A stretch of DNA of 64,000 bases from Lactobacillus sp. ESL0791 (GCF_029433255.1 NZ_JAQTHU010000001.1:806001-870000), one strand, 5' to 3'. Positions 27,879 through 37,504 are shown, numbered from the stretch's first letter. A program made the numbers and translations. The notes: a model not told the origin generated them from the letters alone.

Positions 27879-27990
27879 TTAAATCACTTACATTACTAAG
27901 TGTCAAACGAAGTGTATCACTTTTGTATTTTTCTGTAATACATTTTTATATTACAATTAGAGATAAGACTTTTAATTGGAGGACATATTT

Positions 27991-29745
27991 TTGAAAGTAT
28001 TTCGGAGAATCATAATAACTGTAATTGCATTATGTTTGGGAATCGGTTCCTTTGCAACTTATTCAAGTTTGGCTTTTGCCGACGATAGTTCGCAATCGAC
28101 TGATACAAGTAGTAGCACTAATACGACCGATAATTCATCGGGCAATACGGACAATAGCAATAAGGACAATAAGAGTGCGTCTGATAATTCATCAGGCACT
28201 GCAGACAATAACGACAACAAAAATACGTCTGATACCGATAATTCATCGTTAGATAAAGATGCGGACACAGACACTAAAAAGGCCAAGAAGCCGCTGCAAA
28301 CCGTGACTGACTATCCGATGATGGTGAAGGTTGCCGGTAGTAAAAATTATGCGGTATGGCAAAACGTTGTTAAGGGAAAACCGAAAAATAAGGTTGCTGA
28401 CGGCAGTAATTTTCAGTTTAACCATCTTCAGTCCGACGAAGTTATTCAAACTAAAAAAGCCAGATACTGGCGCATTTATGTTGATGGCCGGCAGGTTGGT
28501 TATGTCAACGAAAAATACTTTGTAAGAAATACGATTGCTGTTGCTAAAACTGTTACTTTGGTAAGAAACAGTACCTATCAGTTTAATACCCGGGAAGCAA
28601 TCAGCTACGTTACTAATTATATGGGCACGGCGATTGATAAGAGCCAGGTTCAGGTTTCGCATGAGTCGATTTTGTGCAATTATCCGCACACTTATAATGT
28701 GAAATATACTTATGGCTCGGCAACGGCAACCGTTAAAATTACAATTAGAAACAGTACTAAAGAAGGGATTGCCGATCTCAGTAGTGCTCCTGGTCAGACT
28801 GGAACCAATGATTATAAAACTTGGAGAGAACATTACGGTTCATCCGTTAATTATGTTAGCCCGACCGAATATTCGCCGGAGACGGAGAAGCACACTCTTA
28901 CCAGTGGCGATTTAACACTTAAAACCAGGCTGTATCAGCCGGTGGTATTGAGTGTCGAAAATCCCAATGATGACAATATCAACCGTGTTGGTCACATTCC
29001 TGAAGGCGTGACCGTTTCGGATGGCTGGGCTTACACCAGTTTGCTTAGTCACACCGACTTAATGGATGGTCATATTGTTGGCTATAATCTGGAAAAGTTG
29101 ACTAATCCGTTTAATGCACAAAATTTATTGACGATGTCACAAACAAAATTTAACAATTATGTTAAAAACATCAAAGTTAGCCCGTATATTCCGATTGGTC
29201 ATGGTCAAGCAATGGGCTCAACTGATAAGTACATCTATGTTTTGTCTAATGACCATGCGACGGAGCAGCCAACTGACTCGGAAGAATTAATTCAGATTCG
29301 TAAAAGTGATATGCTGATCAATAAAATTTGGACAATTAAAACCTGGGTCGGCGACCAAAGTGCTCCTCGTTACTTCCAGAATGCGGTGATTACATCTGAT
29401 CATACGATGTATGGCCTGTACCACAATAAGGATGATAAGAGCTATGAATACTGGGAGCTGACCAGGAAGGGCGATAATTGGTACCCGAAGATGGTCGGCA
29501 AAACGAATGGCGAATTTGTCAACAACGGTGCACCTGTTCAAGGCTTTACCTATGACCCGGATAATGATAATTTCTACATTGCGTTCAATGACTTGATTTT
29601 TAAGATCGACAGCAGCGGTGCAATTAAAGATACTTATCAGTTTAATACGGGACGTGAGATTGAAGGCATATCTGTCAGCGACAGTCAGTTGTATGTCAAC
29701 TTGGCGCAACGGGCGGAACTTCTTGTAAGTACCAAAATTAATTAA
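27991..29745 (+). CDS. Secreted surface protein with SH3-like and propeller-like repeats, paralogue 1
   Basis: The start is TTG at 27991, eight bases after TTGGAGG; no ATG is available. A signal peptide (about residues 1-30, ending SLAFA before DDSS) is followed by about 65 residues rich in S, D, N and T with repeated DNSSG units, likely a wall-spanning linker. Next come an SH3/GW-like module (residues about 100-180, with WRIYVDGRQVGYVNEKYF), an Ig-like module, and a 300-residue C-terminal part resembling a beta-propeller (GHGQAMGSTDKYIYVL, PVQGFTYDPDNDNFYIAFND). No LPXTG is present. It is clearly homologous to the gene at 30361. I do not recognise a named family; function unknown. Confidence 0.75.
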   Translation: MKVFRRIIITVIALCLGIGSFATYSSLAFADDSSQSTDTSSSTNTTDNSSGNTDNSNKDNKSASDNSSGTADNNDNKNTSDTDNSSLDKDADTDTKKAKKPLQTVTDYPMMVKVAGSKNYAVWQNVVKGKPKNKVADGSNFQFNHLQSDEVIQTKKARYWRIYVDGRQVGYVNEKYFVRNTIAVAKTVTLVRNSTYQFNTREAISYVTNYMGTAIDKSQVQVSHESILCNYPHTYNVKYTYGSATATVKITIRNSTKEGIADLSSAPGQTGTNDYKTWREHYGSSVNYVSPTEYSPETEKHTLTSGDLTLKTRLYQPVVLSVENPNDDNINRVGHIPEGVTVSDGWAYTSLLSHTDLMDGHIVGYNLEKLTNPFNAQNLLTMSQTKFNNYVKNIKVSPYIPIGHGQAMGSTDKYIYVLSNDHATEQPTDSEELIQIRKSDMLINKIWTIKTWVGDQSAPRYFQNAVITSDHTMYGLYHNKDDKSYEYWELTRKGDNWYPKMVGKTNGEFVNNGAPVQGFTYDPDNDNFYIAFNDLIFKIDSSGAIKDTYQFNTGREIEGISVSDSQLYVNLAQRAELLVSTKIN

Positions 29746-29749
29746 TCAA

Positions 29750-29777
29750 AAATAGGGGCTCAGCCCTTATTTTTTTT
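29750..29777. terminator. Bidirectional terminator between surface protein 1 and perR
   Basis: AATAGGGGCT and GCCCTTATT form a compact stem flanked by A and T runs, between two convergent genes. Confidence 0.75.
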
Positions 29778-30215
29778 ATTAAATTTCTGGCAGTCGGGAC
29801 AGAGACCATAGATTTCTAAATGACTGGTTGACGTCACAAAACCTGTCTGTTTTTCTGCCTCAGTGCGCATTTTTTCTTCTAATGAATTAAAGTTGGGATA
29901 ATAAACGTCGGCAATTTTGCCGCAATTGGTGCAGATAATGTGAAAGTGCGGCTTGATGAAGTAATCATAATGTGATGAATTATCCCCATTTTTGATCTCA
30001 ATAATTATTCCCACGTTGACAAGGGTCTTTAGTGTGTTATAAATAGTTGCCCTATAAGTAGTTTTATTTTTGGCAATATCATGGTAGATCATTTCTGCTG
30101 TAGGATGATTGTGATGTGTCATTAGGTAGAGCAGAATGCGCAGGCGCGGTTTGGTTATCTTTAAGTGATAGTCGTGTAAAAGCTTTTTTGCTTCGTCTTC
30201 AGAAATATTATTCAA
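29760..30215 (-). CDS. perR: Fur-family regulator, PerR-like
   Basis: The 151-residue protein has an N-terminal winged helix (TKPRLRILLYLM...YRATIYNTLKTL) and a C-terminal dimer domain with YDYFIKPHFHIICTNCGKIADVYYP. The HFH triad, the CTNC and CPDC zinc sites and the aspartate in IADVYYP fit PerR, the metal-dependent peroxide sensor, better than Fur or Zur, though the distinction is not certain. It lies between, and convergent with or divergent from, two paralogous secreted proteins, an unusual setting that suggests it may also control them. Confidence 0.8.
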   Translation of the reverse strand: MNNISEDEAKKLLHDYHLKITKPRLRILLYLMTHHNHPTAEMIYHDIAKNKTTYRATIYNTLKTLVNVGIIIEIKNGDNSSHYDYFIKPHFHIICTNCGKIADVYYPNFNSLEEKMRTEAEKQTGFVTSTSHLEIYGLCPDCQKFNKKNKG

Positions 30216-30360
30216 GTGCTCATCTCCTCATTGCCTTAACAAGATAAGTGTATCATGTTGAAGGTAAAACGCAGGAATAAACTTTTTAATTTAAGATAAT
30301 CTATGGTCATTTGCTAAAAAAGTGCTAACTTAATATATGGAGGAAGGAATTATTAGTTTT

Positions 30361-31884
30361 ATGAAGAAGAATAAAGTAACAATTATTGTAATATTAATGT
30401 TTTTAGCTGCCGGATTGGCAGCTGATTTTACGGTTAAAGAAACGCAGGCCAGAAGCTATGGCAAGGCGGTTACTAAGATTGCCGGAGGAGGCAATTACGG
30501 TATCTACCACAAAGTTTCTAGAAAAGGTCCGAGCGGCCGTTTTACGACGACAAGATATTTTCGGCACAGTCAAATTCAATCCAAAAAATATCTCGCAACC
30601 AAGCAGGGCAATTACTGGGATATTATTATCGACGGCCGGGAAGTTGGTTGGGTTAACCAAAATTTTTTTGTTAGGAGCAAAATTGCAGTAGCTCCAGAGG
30701 TGAGTCTGGTTAACAACAGCGGTGACAATTTTAATACAAGGGATGCAATCAATTATGCAACCGATAGTCAGGGTACGGCAGTTGACGCAAGCAAGGTGCG
30801 GGTGTCAAAGGCAACAGTTAGTGCCGGTACTCCTGGCTCGACAACTATTCGCTACCGCTATGGCAAGGCTAAAGCTAGCAGCCAGGTTACTGTTCGTGCA
30901 AGCAAGAATGAGGGAATTGTTCAGGCAAATCAAATACCTAAAACGGGTCCCAAAGCGGTTGCCACTTGGAAAGGCAGTTCTAAGTCTTCCTCTCACAACT
31001 GGAATGCTGCCCATAACTATCAGTTTGAAACAAAGGCTAACACTTTTCGGGCAAATGGCTTAACCCTGCGGACCAAACTGTTTCAACCGCGCTTTTTTAG
31101 TTTAGACTATAATTTGGCGGCTGACCGGATGGGTCAGGTCGGTGTGATTCCAGAGGGAATTACGGTTCACGATAAGACTTTTACGGTCTCTCTTTTTAGC
31201 AGCAACAGCAGTTTGAATGGGCACCTGGTTTCTTATAATCTGAATCGGATTGGCAAGTTCCAGGCCCAGAATATCCCGAATATGAAGTGGTCAACTTTTG
31301 TTAAGTGCGCAAGCAATGTCAAAGTTAGCCCGTACATTAAATTGGGACACGGTCAATCACTGGGATCTTCGGGTAAGTATATCTATGTCATGGCCAACAA
31401 CAACAAGAATAAAAATTCGGGTGCTTCCGAAGAAATTATGCGGGTTCGCAAATCAGACTTGCAAGTGAATAAAATTTGGACCTTCAGAATTGCTAACGGT
31501 GATTCACCGCGGTACATTCACAATGCAACCTTTGTGGGCGATAACACTATGTACTGCCTCTTTCATAATGCCAGTCGCGGCAGTTATGAGTACTGGAAGG
31601 TCACGAGAAGCGGAAATACCTGGACACCGGTTGAAGTAGGAGCTACGGGCAGTGACTTTATCAGCAATGGCTCGCCGGTTCAAGGCTTTACTTATGATTC
31701 AAATAGCGATCAGTTCTATATCGCTTTTAATGATTATATTTTTAAAGTTGCTAAAGACGGTACTTATCAAAAGACCTATCGCCTGCATGCAAAACGGGAA
31801 ATTGAAGGTTTATCAGTTGCTAATTCCAAGCTGTACGTTGAATTCGCACAGCGCAGTGAATTAACACAAGGCAAAATTAATTAA
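30361..31884 (+). CDS. Secreted surface protein with SH3-like and propeller-like repeats, paralogue 2
   Basis: The 507-residue protein starts MKKNKVTIIVILMFLAAGLA, a signal peptide. The ATG at 30337 is rejected because it lies inside the ribosome site GGAGGAAGG. The S/D/N linker of paralogue 1 is absent. The SH3/GW-like module (NYWDIIIDGREVGWVNQNFF), the Ig-like module (NTRDAINYATDSQGTAVDASK) and the propeller-like region (GHGQSLGSSGKYIYVM, PVQGFTYDSNSDQFYIAFND) match paralogue 1 along their whole length. Highly basic character suggests binding to wall polymers. Function unknown. Confidence 0.75.
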   Translation: MKKNKVTIIVILMFLAAGLAADFTVKETQARSYGKAVTKIAGGGNYGIYHKVSRKGPSGRFTTTRYFRHSQIQSKKYLATKQGNYWDIIIDGREVGWVNQNFFVRSKIAVAPEVSLVNNSGDNFNTRDAINYATDSQGTAVDASKVRVSKATVSAGTPGSTTIRYRYGKAKASSQVTVRASKNEGIVQANQIPKTGPKAVATWKGSSKSSSHNWNAAHNYQFETKANTFRANGLTLRTKLFQPRFFSLDYNLAADRMGQVGVIPEGITVHDKTFTVSLFSSNSSLNGHLVSYNLNRIGKFQAQNIPNMKWSTFVKCASNVKVSPYIKLGHGQSLGSSGKYIYVMANNNKNKNSGASEEIMRVRKSDLQVNKIWTFRIANGDSPRYIHNATFVGDNTMYCLFHNASRGSYEYWKVTRSGNTWTPVEVGATGSDFISNGSPVQGFTYDSNSDQFYIAFNDYIFKVAKDGTYQKTYRLHAKREIEGLSVANSKLYVEFAQRSELTQGKIN

Positions 31885-31895
31885 TTTGGAAGAAG

Positions 31896-31926
31896 AAAAA
31901 AGCAAACTCAGCCGAGTTTGCTTTTT
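31896..31926. terminator. Bidirectional terminator between surface protein 2 and tRNA-Arg
   Basis: AAAAAGCAAACTC and GAGTTTGCTTTTT pair over a four-base loop. The symmetry suits both the plus-strand gene and the minus-strand tRNA. Confidence 0.87.
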
Positions 31927-31930
31927 ATGA

Positions 31931-32002
31931 TGGGTCCCCTGGGAGTCGAACCCAGATTTTAAGAACCGGAATCTTACGTGCGATCCATTACACTAAGGAC
32001 CC
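31931..32002 (-). tRNA. tRNA-Arg (CCG)
   Basis: Read on the minus strand the acceptor is GGGTCCT/GGGACCC, the anticodon loop TTCCGGT and the T-loop TTCGACT. It is a single-gene unit, convergent with the surface protein gene. No CCA is encoded. Confidence 0.94.
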
Positions 32003-32091
32003 ATAAGCACAACAAGTAGTATACCAGAAAAAATAATAAAATAAAACCGTCTTTTGCCGGTTTATAATATTTTTAATGTGGACTTTTTCAC

Positions 32092-32120
32092 TTGAATTAC
32101 CAAAAAGACATTGTTATACT
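32092..32120 (+). promoter_or_regulatory. Promoter of the cggR glycolytic operon
   Basis: TTGAAT (32092-32097) and TATACT (32115-32120) are separated by 17 bases. The cggR ATG is 132 bases downstream, leaving room for the operator described next. Confidence 0.75.
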
Positions 32121-32195
32121 AAGACTGTCGAATGAGAAATGAAGAAGTGAGCAAAATGCAATAACCTAAGTTTCTCTTATATTTTTAAGCATTCT

Positions 32196-32234
32196 GGGAC
32201 ATGATTCGACATGTTAATGGTCAATAGGTGTCCC
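32196..32234 (+). promoter_or_regulatory. Candidate CggR operator in the cggR leader
   Basis: GGGACA...CGAC (32196-32210) and GTC...TGTCCC (32220-32234) form an extended inverted repeat with a nine-base centre. In Bacillus the CggR operator consists of CGGGAC...TGTC half sites in direct repeat; here similar half sites face each other. The site lies between the promoter and the ribosome site AGGAGGG, so binding would act as a roadblock. Confidence 0.6.
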
Positions 32235-32252
32235 GGATAAAGGAGGGAGTTC

Positions 32253-33284
32253 ATGAATTCGGACTTTTCCGTTCTCGAGTCTCTGGTTCCTGATACCTTA
32301 AAAGTTTTTCGGCAGAGATACCTTGTTCTTGAGCAAATTTCATTGAATGCGCCTATTGGGCGGAGAAATGTCGCTCAGAGTTTAGGACTTTCGGAGCGAA
32401 ATGTACGAACAGAAACTGAGTATTTACGCAAGCTTGGTCTGATCGAAATCAAAAGTTTCGGAATGTTTATGACAGAAAAGGGCAAAAAGGTGTTGGAAGA
32501 CGCAGTTCCGCTTGTAAATCGCTTGTTCAATGAAGGCAATGCCGAAATAAAGCTTGCACAAAAATTGGGAATTGAACGGACAATTATTGTTCCGGGCAAC
32601 GGTGATTTACAAGATCGGGTGTATGAGGAAATGGGTGAAAAATTGAGTTCGGCCCTGAACCTCTTATTGCCCCTTGGACATTCTATTATCACGGTTTTGG
32701 GTGGCGTTGCCCTGGCCAAATCGGCTAGGTACTTGTCTGAAAATCTGGATAATAATCGCCAATTGGAATTTGTCCCTGGGCGCGGTGCCTTAGGCGAAAA
32801 TGTTGCGATTCAAAGTAATACAATTGTCCAAGAGATGGCGGCCAGAACTCACGGCAGTTATAAAACTTTATATTTGCCGGAGCAGGTTTCAACAGCCTCA
32901 TATCGTTCACTGATTCGTGAACCGGTAATTGCGGATTTGCTGCAAGACATTTCTCGCAGCGATGCTGTGATTCATGGCATCGGTTTGGCACATGACATGG
33001 CGCGCCGCCGTGGTTATGACTCTATGCGGCTGTCGGAATTGCGTGATAAAAAAGTTGTCACCGAATGTTTTGGGTGTTTCTTCGATGGCAATGGCCAAAT
33101 TGTTGACCGCATCACACAGGTGGGGTTACAGTTTGAAAGCCTTGATAAAATACCCCATATATTTGCTTTTGCTTGCGGCAGCCGGAAGGCTGAAGCAATA
33201 GAAGCATATATGCCTAATGCTCCTCATCAGACATGGCTCATTACCGATGAGGGTGCTTCAAATAAGATTTTAAAGGGAAAATAA
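32253..33284 (+). CDS. cggR: Central glycolytic genes regulator CggR
   Basis: CggR is a SorC-family repressor that senses fructose-1,6-bisphosphate. The 343-residue protein has an N-terminal winged helix (GRRNVAQSLGLSERNVRTETEYLRKLGLIE, residues about 35-65) and a C-terminal sugar-binding domain (ITVLGGVALAKSA, GALGENVAIQSN, HGIGLAHDMARRRG). It is the first gene of the cggR-gap-pgk-tpiA operon and likely represses its own promoter. The gap start lies 64 bases downstream after two direct repeats of AGTTCTTAA. Confidence 0.93.
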   Translation: MNSDFSVLESLVPDTLKVFRQRYLVLEQISLNAPIGRRNVAQSLGLSERNVRTETEYLRKLGLIEIKSFGMFMTEKGKKVLEDAVPLVNRLFNEGNAEIKLAQKLGIERTIIVPGNGDLQDRVYEEMGEKLSSALNLLLPLGHSIITVLGGVALAKSARYLSENLDNNRQLEFVPGRGALGENVAIQSNTIVQEMAARTHGSYKTLYLPEQVSTASYRSLIREPVIADLLQDISRSDAVIHGIGLAHDMARRRGYDSMRLSELRDKKVVTECFGCFFDGNGQIVDRITQVGLQFESLDKIPHIFAFACGSRKAEAIEAYMPNAPHQTWLITDEGASNKILKGK

Positions 33285-33348
33285 GATTCCATTTAAAATA
33301 AGTTGTTGTTTACAGTTCTTAAATAGTTCTTAAGGAGGACTTTAGAAT

Positions 33349-34365
33349 ATGACAGTTAAAATTGGTATTAATGGTTTTGGCCGGATTGGCCGTTTGGCAT
33401 TCCGCCGCATTATGGATTTAGGTGAGAAGAGTAAGGATATTGAAGTTGTTGCGATTAACGACTTGACTACCCCAGCACTTTTGGCACATCTGCTTAAGTA
33501 TGACTCAACTCACGGCACTTTTAACCACGAAGTTTCAGCTACTGAAGATTCAATCGTTGTTGATGGTAAGAAATACCGTGTATACGCTGAACCACAAGCA
33601 CAAAATATTCCTTGGGTTAAAAATGATGGTGTTGACTTTGTTCTTGAATGTACTGGCTTCTACACAAGCAAAGCTAAGTCACAAGCTCACCTTGACGCTG
33701 GTGCCAAGAGAGTCTTGATTTCCGCACCTGCTGGTAATGACTTGAAGACAATCGTTTACTCAGTAAACGATGACACTTTGACTGCAAGCGACAAGATCGT
33801 TTCTGCTGGTTCATGTACTACTAACTCATTGGCACCAATGGTTGACGCTTTGCAAAAAGAGTTTGGCATCAAGGTAGCTACGATGACTACGATCCATGCT
33901 TACACTTCAACCCAAATGATTTTGGATGGACCTGTTCGTGGTGGTAACCTGCGCGCTGCTCGTGCTGCCGCAATTAACATTATCCCGCACTCAACTGGTG
34001 CTGCTAAGGCTATTGGTCTGGTTGTTCCTGAATTGAACGGTAAAGTTAACGGCCACGCACAACGTGTTCCAGTTCCAGATGGTTCATTGACTGAATTAGT
34101 TTCAATCTTGGACAAGAAAGTTACTGCTGATGAAGTTAACGAAGCAGTTAAGAAATATGAAAGCCCATCATTTGCATATAACGATGACGAAATCGTTTCA
34201 AGTGATATCATTGGGATGACTGCTGGTGCCATTTATGACCCAACGCAAACGATGGTAACTACTGCAGGTGACAGCCAATTAGTTAAGACTGTTTCTTGGT
34301 ATGACAATGAATACTCATTCACTTGCCAAATGATTCGTACTTTGTTGAAATTTGCTACCCTTTAA
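33349..34365 (+). CDS. gap: Glyceraldehyde-3-phosphate dehydrogenase, type I
   Basis: This NAD+-dependent glycolytic enzyme oxidises glyceraldehyde-3-phosphate. The NAD loop [13 protein letters not shown] starts at residue 6, the catalytic cysteine is in [12 protein letters not shown] near residue 154, and the conserved SWYDNEYSF is near the C-terminus. The strong AAGGAGG ribosome site and codon choice suggest very high expression. A terminator follows at once, so gap is probably made in excess of pgk and tpiA. Confidence 0.98.
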   Translation: MTVKIGINGFGRIGRLAFRRIMDLGEKSKDIEVVAINDLTTPALLAHLLKYDSTHGTFNHEVSATEDSIVVDGKKYRVYAEPQAQNIPWVKNDGVDFVLECTGFYTSKAKSQAHLDAGAKRVLISAPAGNDLKTIVYSVNDDTLTASDKIVSAGSCTTNSLAPMVDALQKEFGIKVATMTTIHAYTSTQMILDGPVRGGNLRAARAAAINIIPHSTGAAKAIGLVVPELNGKVNGHAQRVPVPDGSLTELVSILDKKVTADEVNEAVKKYESPSFAYNDDEIVSSDIIGMTAGAIYDPTQTMVTTAGDSQLVKTVSWYDNEYSFTCQMIRTLLKFATL

Positions 34366-34402
34366 TCATTAGCTTTAATTGATTACTGTTAAGTGGTAAT
34401 GA

Positions 34403-34438
34403 GAAGGCGGAGGGAAATTCTTCCTTCCGCCTTTTTTT
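34403..34438 (+). terminator. Intercistronic terminator between gap and pgk
   Basis: AAGGCGGA and TCCGCCTT close a long stem (with GGAA/TTCC inside) followed by a T run. Only 36 bases separate it from the pgk start and no strong promoter is seen, so it likely sets the ratio of gap to the downstream genes by partial readthrough. Confidence 0.85.
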
Positions 34439-34474
34439 GAGAGAAAAAATAATTAAGTTATCGGAGGATATATG

Positions 34475-35686
34475 ATGGCTAAATTAATCGTTTCTGACCT
34501 TGATGTTAAGGGTAAAAAAGTCTTAGTTCGGGTTGACTTCAATGTTCCGATTAAGGACGGCGTAATTAGCGACGACAACAGAATAGTTGCGGCACTGCCT
34601 ACTATCAAATATATTATTGAACATGGCGGCAAGGCAATTTTGCTTAGTCACTTGGGCCGGGTTAAGTCGGATGATGACAAGAAAAAATTGTCGCTCAAGC
34701 CAGTTGCTGAACGTTTAAGCGAACTTTTGAAGAAGCCTGTAACTTTCGTGCCTGAAAATGAAGGCAAGGAAGTTGAAGACGCAATTAACAAGATGCAGGA
34801 CGGCGATGTGATTGTTCTTGAAAACACCCGTTTCCAGGATATTGACAATGATTTCGGCAAACGTGAATCCAAGAACGACCCAACTCTTGGTGAATACTGG
34901 GCAAGCCTGGGTGACATGTATGTCAACGATGCCTTTGGTACTGCTCACAGAAGTCACGCATCCAATGTTGGAATTGCCGAAGCAATGAAGAAGGCCGGCA
35001 AGCCTGCTGCAGCTGGCTACCTGATGGAAAAGGAAATCAAGTTCTTAGGTGATGCTGTTGCTAACCCTGTTCACCCATTTGTTACGATCTTGGGCGGGGC
35101 CAAGGTTTCCGACAAAATCGATGTTATTACCAACCTGATTCCTAAGTCTGATCATATCTTGATCGGCGGCGGGATGGCTTACACCTTCTTGGCTGCTCAG
35201 GGCCATAAGATTGGAAAGTCTCTGTTTGAACCAGACAAGGTTGACCTCGCTAAAAAGCTGCTGAAGGATGCAGCCGGCAAAATTGTTTTGCCGGTTGATA
35301 ACATTGCTGCAAGCAGCTTTGATAATGATGCTAAGCGCGAAACCGTTGGCGATGATATTCCTGATGATATGATGGGGCTTGATATTGGACCGAAGACGGT
35401 TGCCAAGTTCAAGGAAATCTTGAAGGATGCCAAGACGGTTGTTTGGAATGGCCCAATGGGTGCTTTCGAAATGCCTAATTTTGCTAACGGAACACTAGAA
35501 GTCGGTAAAGCCTTGGCTGACCTTAAGGATGCAACTACCATTATCGGCGGTGGGGACTCAACTGCTGCTGCCAAACAATTGGGAATTGCACCAAAGATTA
35601 CTCATATTTCGACGGGCGGCGGTGCTTCACTGCAATACCTTGAAGGTAAGACATTGCCAGGTATCGCCTGCATTTCAGAAAAATAA
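34475..35686 (+). CDS. pgk: Phosphoglycerate kinase
   Basis: Pgk makes ATP from 1,3-bisphosphoglycerate. The 403-residue protein carries the hallmark [11 protein letters not shown] (residues 15-25), the substrate arginines in SHLGR and [14 protein letters not shown], and the nucleotide-binding GGGDSTAA near the C-terminus. Two ATGs are adjacent; the second is preferred because GGAGG lies seven bases before it. tpiA follows 21 bases after its stop. Confidence 0.97.
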   Translation: MAKLIVSDLDVKGKKVLVRVDFNVPIKDGVISDDNRIVAALPTIKYIIEHGGKAILLSHLGRVKSDDDKKKLSLKPVAERLSELLKKPVTFVPENEGKEVEDAINKMQDGDVIVLENTRFQDIDNDFGKRESKNDPTLGEYWASLGDMYVNDAFGTAHRSHASNVGIAEAMKKAGKPAAAGYLMEKEIKFLGDAVANPVHPFVTILGGAKVSDKIDVITNLIPKSDHILIGGGMAYTFLAAQGHKIGKSLFEPDKVDLAKKLLKDAAGKIVLPVDNIAASSFDNDAKRETVGDDIPDDMMGLDIGPKTVAKFKEILKDAKTVVWNGPMGAFEMPNFANGTLEVGKALADLKDATTIIGGGDSTAAAKQLGIAPKITHISTGGGASLQYLEGKTLPGIACISEK

Positions 35687-35707
35687 ATAGGAAGGACGTA
35701 ATTTTAA

Positions 35708-36463
35708 ATGCGTACACCAATTATTGCTGGCAATTGGAAATTACATATGAATCCCGCGCAGACAACTGAATTTGTTGAAGCTGTAAAGGGCAAGCTGCCA
35801 GAATCAAGTAAAGTTGAGGCATTGATCTGTGCTCCTGCAGTTGATCTTGATGCTTTGAAAAAAGCTGCTGCTGGTTCAAACTTAAAAGTCGGTGCGGAAA
35901 ATGCCTACTTTGAAGATGAAGGTGCCTTTACTGGCGAGACTTCACCTAAAGTTTTGAAGGAAATGGGCATGGATTACTGTGTCATCGGTCACTCCGAGCG
36001 GCGCGGCTATTTCCACGAAACCGATGAAGACGTTAATAAGAAGGCTAAGGCATTGCTTGCTAATGGCGTTACCCCGATCATCTGCTGCGGCGAATCACTT
36101 GAGAAGCGTGAAGCTAACGAGCAAGAAGAATGGGTTGTTGGTCAAATCAAGGCAGCTTTAGCCGGCTTGAGCGCCGATCAAGTATCTAAGCTTGTGATTG
36201 CTTATGAGCCAATCTGGGCAATCGGAACGGGTAAGACTGCCTCTTCTGATCAGGCTGAAGAAATGTGCAAGACGATTCGTGACACTGTCAAGGATTTGTA
36301 CAATGAAGAAACGGCTGCTAACGTCCGTATCCAATATGGTGGCTCGGTTAATCCGGGTAACGTTAAGGAATTAATGGCTAAGCCTGATATTGATGGTGGC
36401 TTGGTTGGCGGTGCCAGCCTTAAGCCGGATTCATTCTTGGCTTTGGTTAATTACCAAGATTAA
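35708..36463 (+). CDS. tpiA: Triosephosphate isomerase
   Basis: TpiA interconverts dihydroxyacetone phosphate and glyceraldehyde-3-phosphate. The 251-residue barrel shows NWKLHMN (lysine near 11), the catalytic histidine in [12 protein letters not shown], the glutamate in [12 protein letters not shown] and the phosphate-binding GGSVNPGN and GGLVGGASL. It closes the glycolytic operon; a terminator follows. Enolase is not in this window. Confidence 0.98.
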   Translation: MRTPIIAGNWKLHMNPAQTTEFVEAVKGKLPESSKVEALICAPAVDLDALKKAAAGSNLKVGAENAYFEDEGAFTGETSPKVLKEMGMDYCVIGHSERRGYFHETDEDVNKKAKALLANGVTPIICCGESLEKREANEQEEWVVGQIKAALAGLSADQVSKLVIAYEPIWAIGTGKTASSDQAEEMCKTIRDTVKDLYNEETAANVRIQYGGSVNPGNVKELMAKPDIDGGLVGGASLKPDSFLALVNYQD

Positions 36464-36486
36464 GTTTTAGCTTAATAACTATTAAG

Positions 36487-36515
36487 AAGTCTCTGCGAAA
36501 GCAGGGGCTTTTTTT
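36487..36515 (+). terminator. Terminator of the glycolytic operon
   Basis: AAGTCTCTGC and GCAGGGGCTT form a ten-pair stem with a GAAA tetraloop, followed by a T run. Confidence 0.87.
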
Positions 36516-36701
36516 ATTATCTTTTATTAGTAAGAATATTATTACTATTTACTTTCATCTTAAATTTGAAAGCTAATTATAAAATTACTTTTTATATTAT
36601 TTACGAACATTATTTAAAAAAATATTTTTTTGTTTGCCTTTTTAGTATATACTTGATTAGTGCGCACAAAATATACGTGAATAGTGGGAGAAAAAGTAAA
36701 T

Positions 36702-37502
36702 ATGGAAAAAGTTTCAAGAGCACAAATTATGGGTAAAGGCTTGGCAAAAGTATTTAATCCAGTTGAATTATTTGGTGCAATTTTTAAGATGGGGTGGAAA
36801 CGAGTCTGTTATTTGGGCTTATTGTTGGCCATTCAGATTGGCTCGTTTTTTTTAATGTTTGATCATGGCAGTGTTTCCCTGCATCCAGATACATCAGCTA
36901 TTGGCTGGATTGGTTTAGTTGCGGGAATAACCAGTATTTTGAGTGTTGTAATTGTGGCTAACGGTGATGTCACGAATTATTTTTGGGGTATTTTAAATAA
37001 TATCAGTTATATTTATGTCTCAATGGTGAGCCATTTGTATGGTGAGGTTTACCTTAACCTATATTTTTTTATTTTGCAGTTTATCGGTATTTACCAATGG
37101 ACAGCGCAAAGCCTGCGTGCAAACAAAGAAAAAGACGATGACGAGATTGTTACCGTTAAGGAACTGCACTTTAAAGGCTGGCTGCTTTTGACTGTCCTGG
37201 TGGCACTGGGGTGGGTTGTGTTCGGTATTTTTCTGAAACATGTGCCGTTTATGTCAAGCGTCTTGGACCCCCACCCGTGGATTGATTCATTGAGTGTAGT
37301 TGTGCAGGTTTTTGCCCAAGCCTTAATGGTTATGCGCTATGGCGCCAGCCAGTGGCTTTTATGGATTATCGCCAATTGCACCGAGCTGCTTTTGTGGACG
37401 CTGAATTTTAACCCAATTATGCTTGCTTTATGGATTGCCAATTTAATTAATTCACTCTATGGTTATTACACTTGGACCAAAAAGCTGCCGAAAGAAGAAT
37501 AG
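36702..37502 (+). CDS. pnuC: PnuC-type nicotinamide riboside transporter
   Basis: The 266-residue protein has about seven membrane helices and the PnuC pattern: a conserved aromatic-rich QFIGIYQWT helix mid-protein, a late helix MVMRYGASQWLLWIIAN, and the C-terminal LINSLYGYYTWTKK. PnuC moves nicotinamide riboside by facilitated diffusion, driven by phosphorylation inside, to supply NAD. The ATG at 36702 has GGGAG 11 bases upstream. The next gene begins two bases after the stop, implying cotranscription with an unrelated-looking hydrolase. Confidence 0.87.
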   Translation: MEKVSRAQIMGKGLAKVFNPVELFGAIFKMGWKRVCYLGLLLAIQIGSFFLMFDHGSVSLHPDTSAIGWIGLVAGITSILSVVIVANGDVTNYFWGILNNISYIYVSMVSHLYGEVYLNLYFFILQFIGIYQWTAQSLRANKEKDDDEIVTVKELHFKGWLLLTVLVALGWVVFGIFLKHVPFMSSVLDPHPWIDSLSVVVQVFAQALMVMRYGASQWLLWIIANCTELLLWTLNFNPIMLALWIANLINSLYGYYTWTKKLPKEE

Positions 37503-37504
37503 CA

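Noticed and set aside
27901..27920. CtsR heptad repeat upstream of clpP
   Set aside because: Only one half site (TGTCAAA) is good; the second half does not match.
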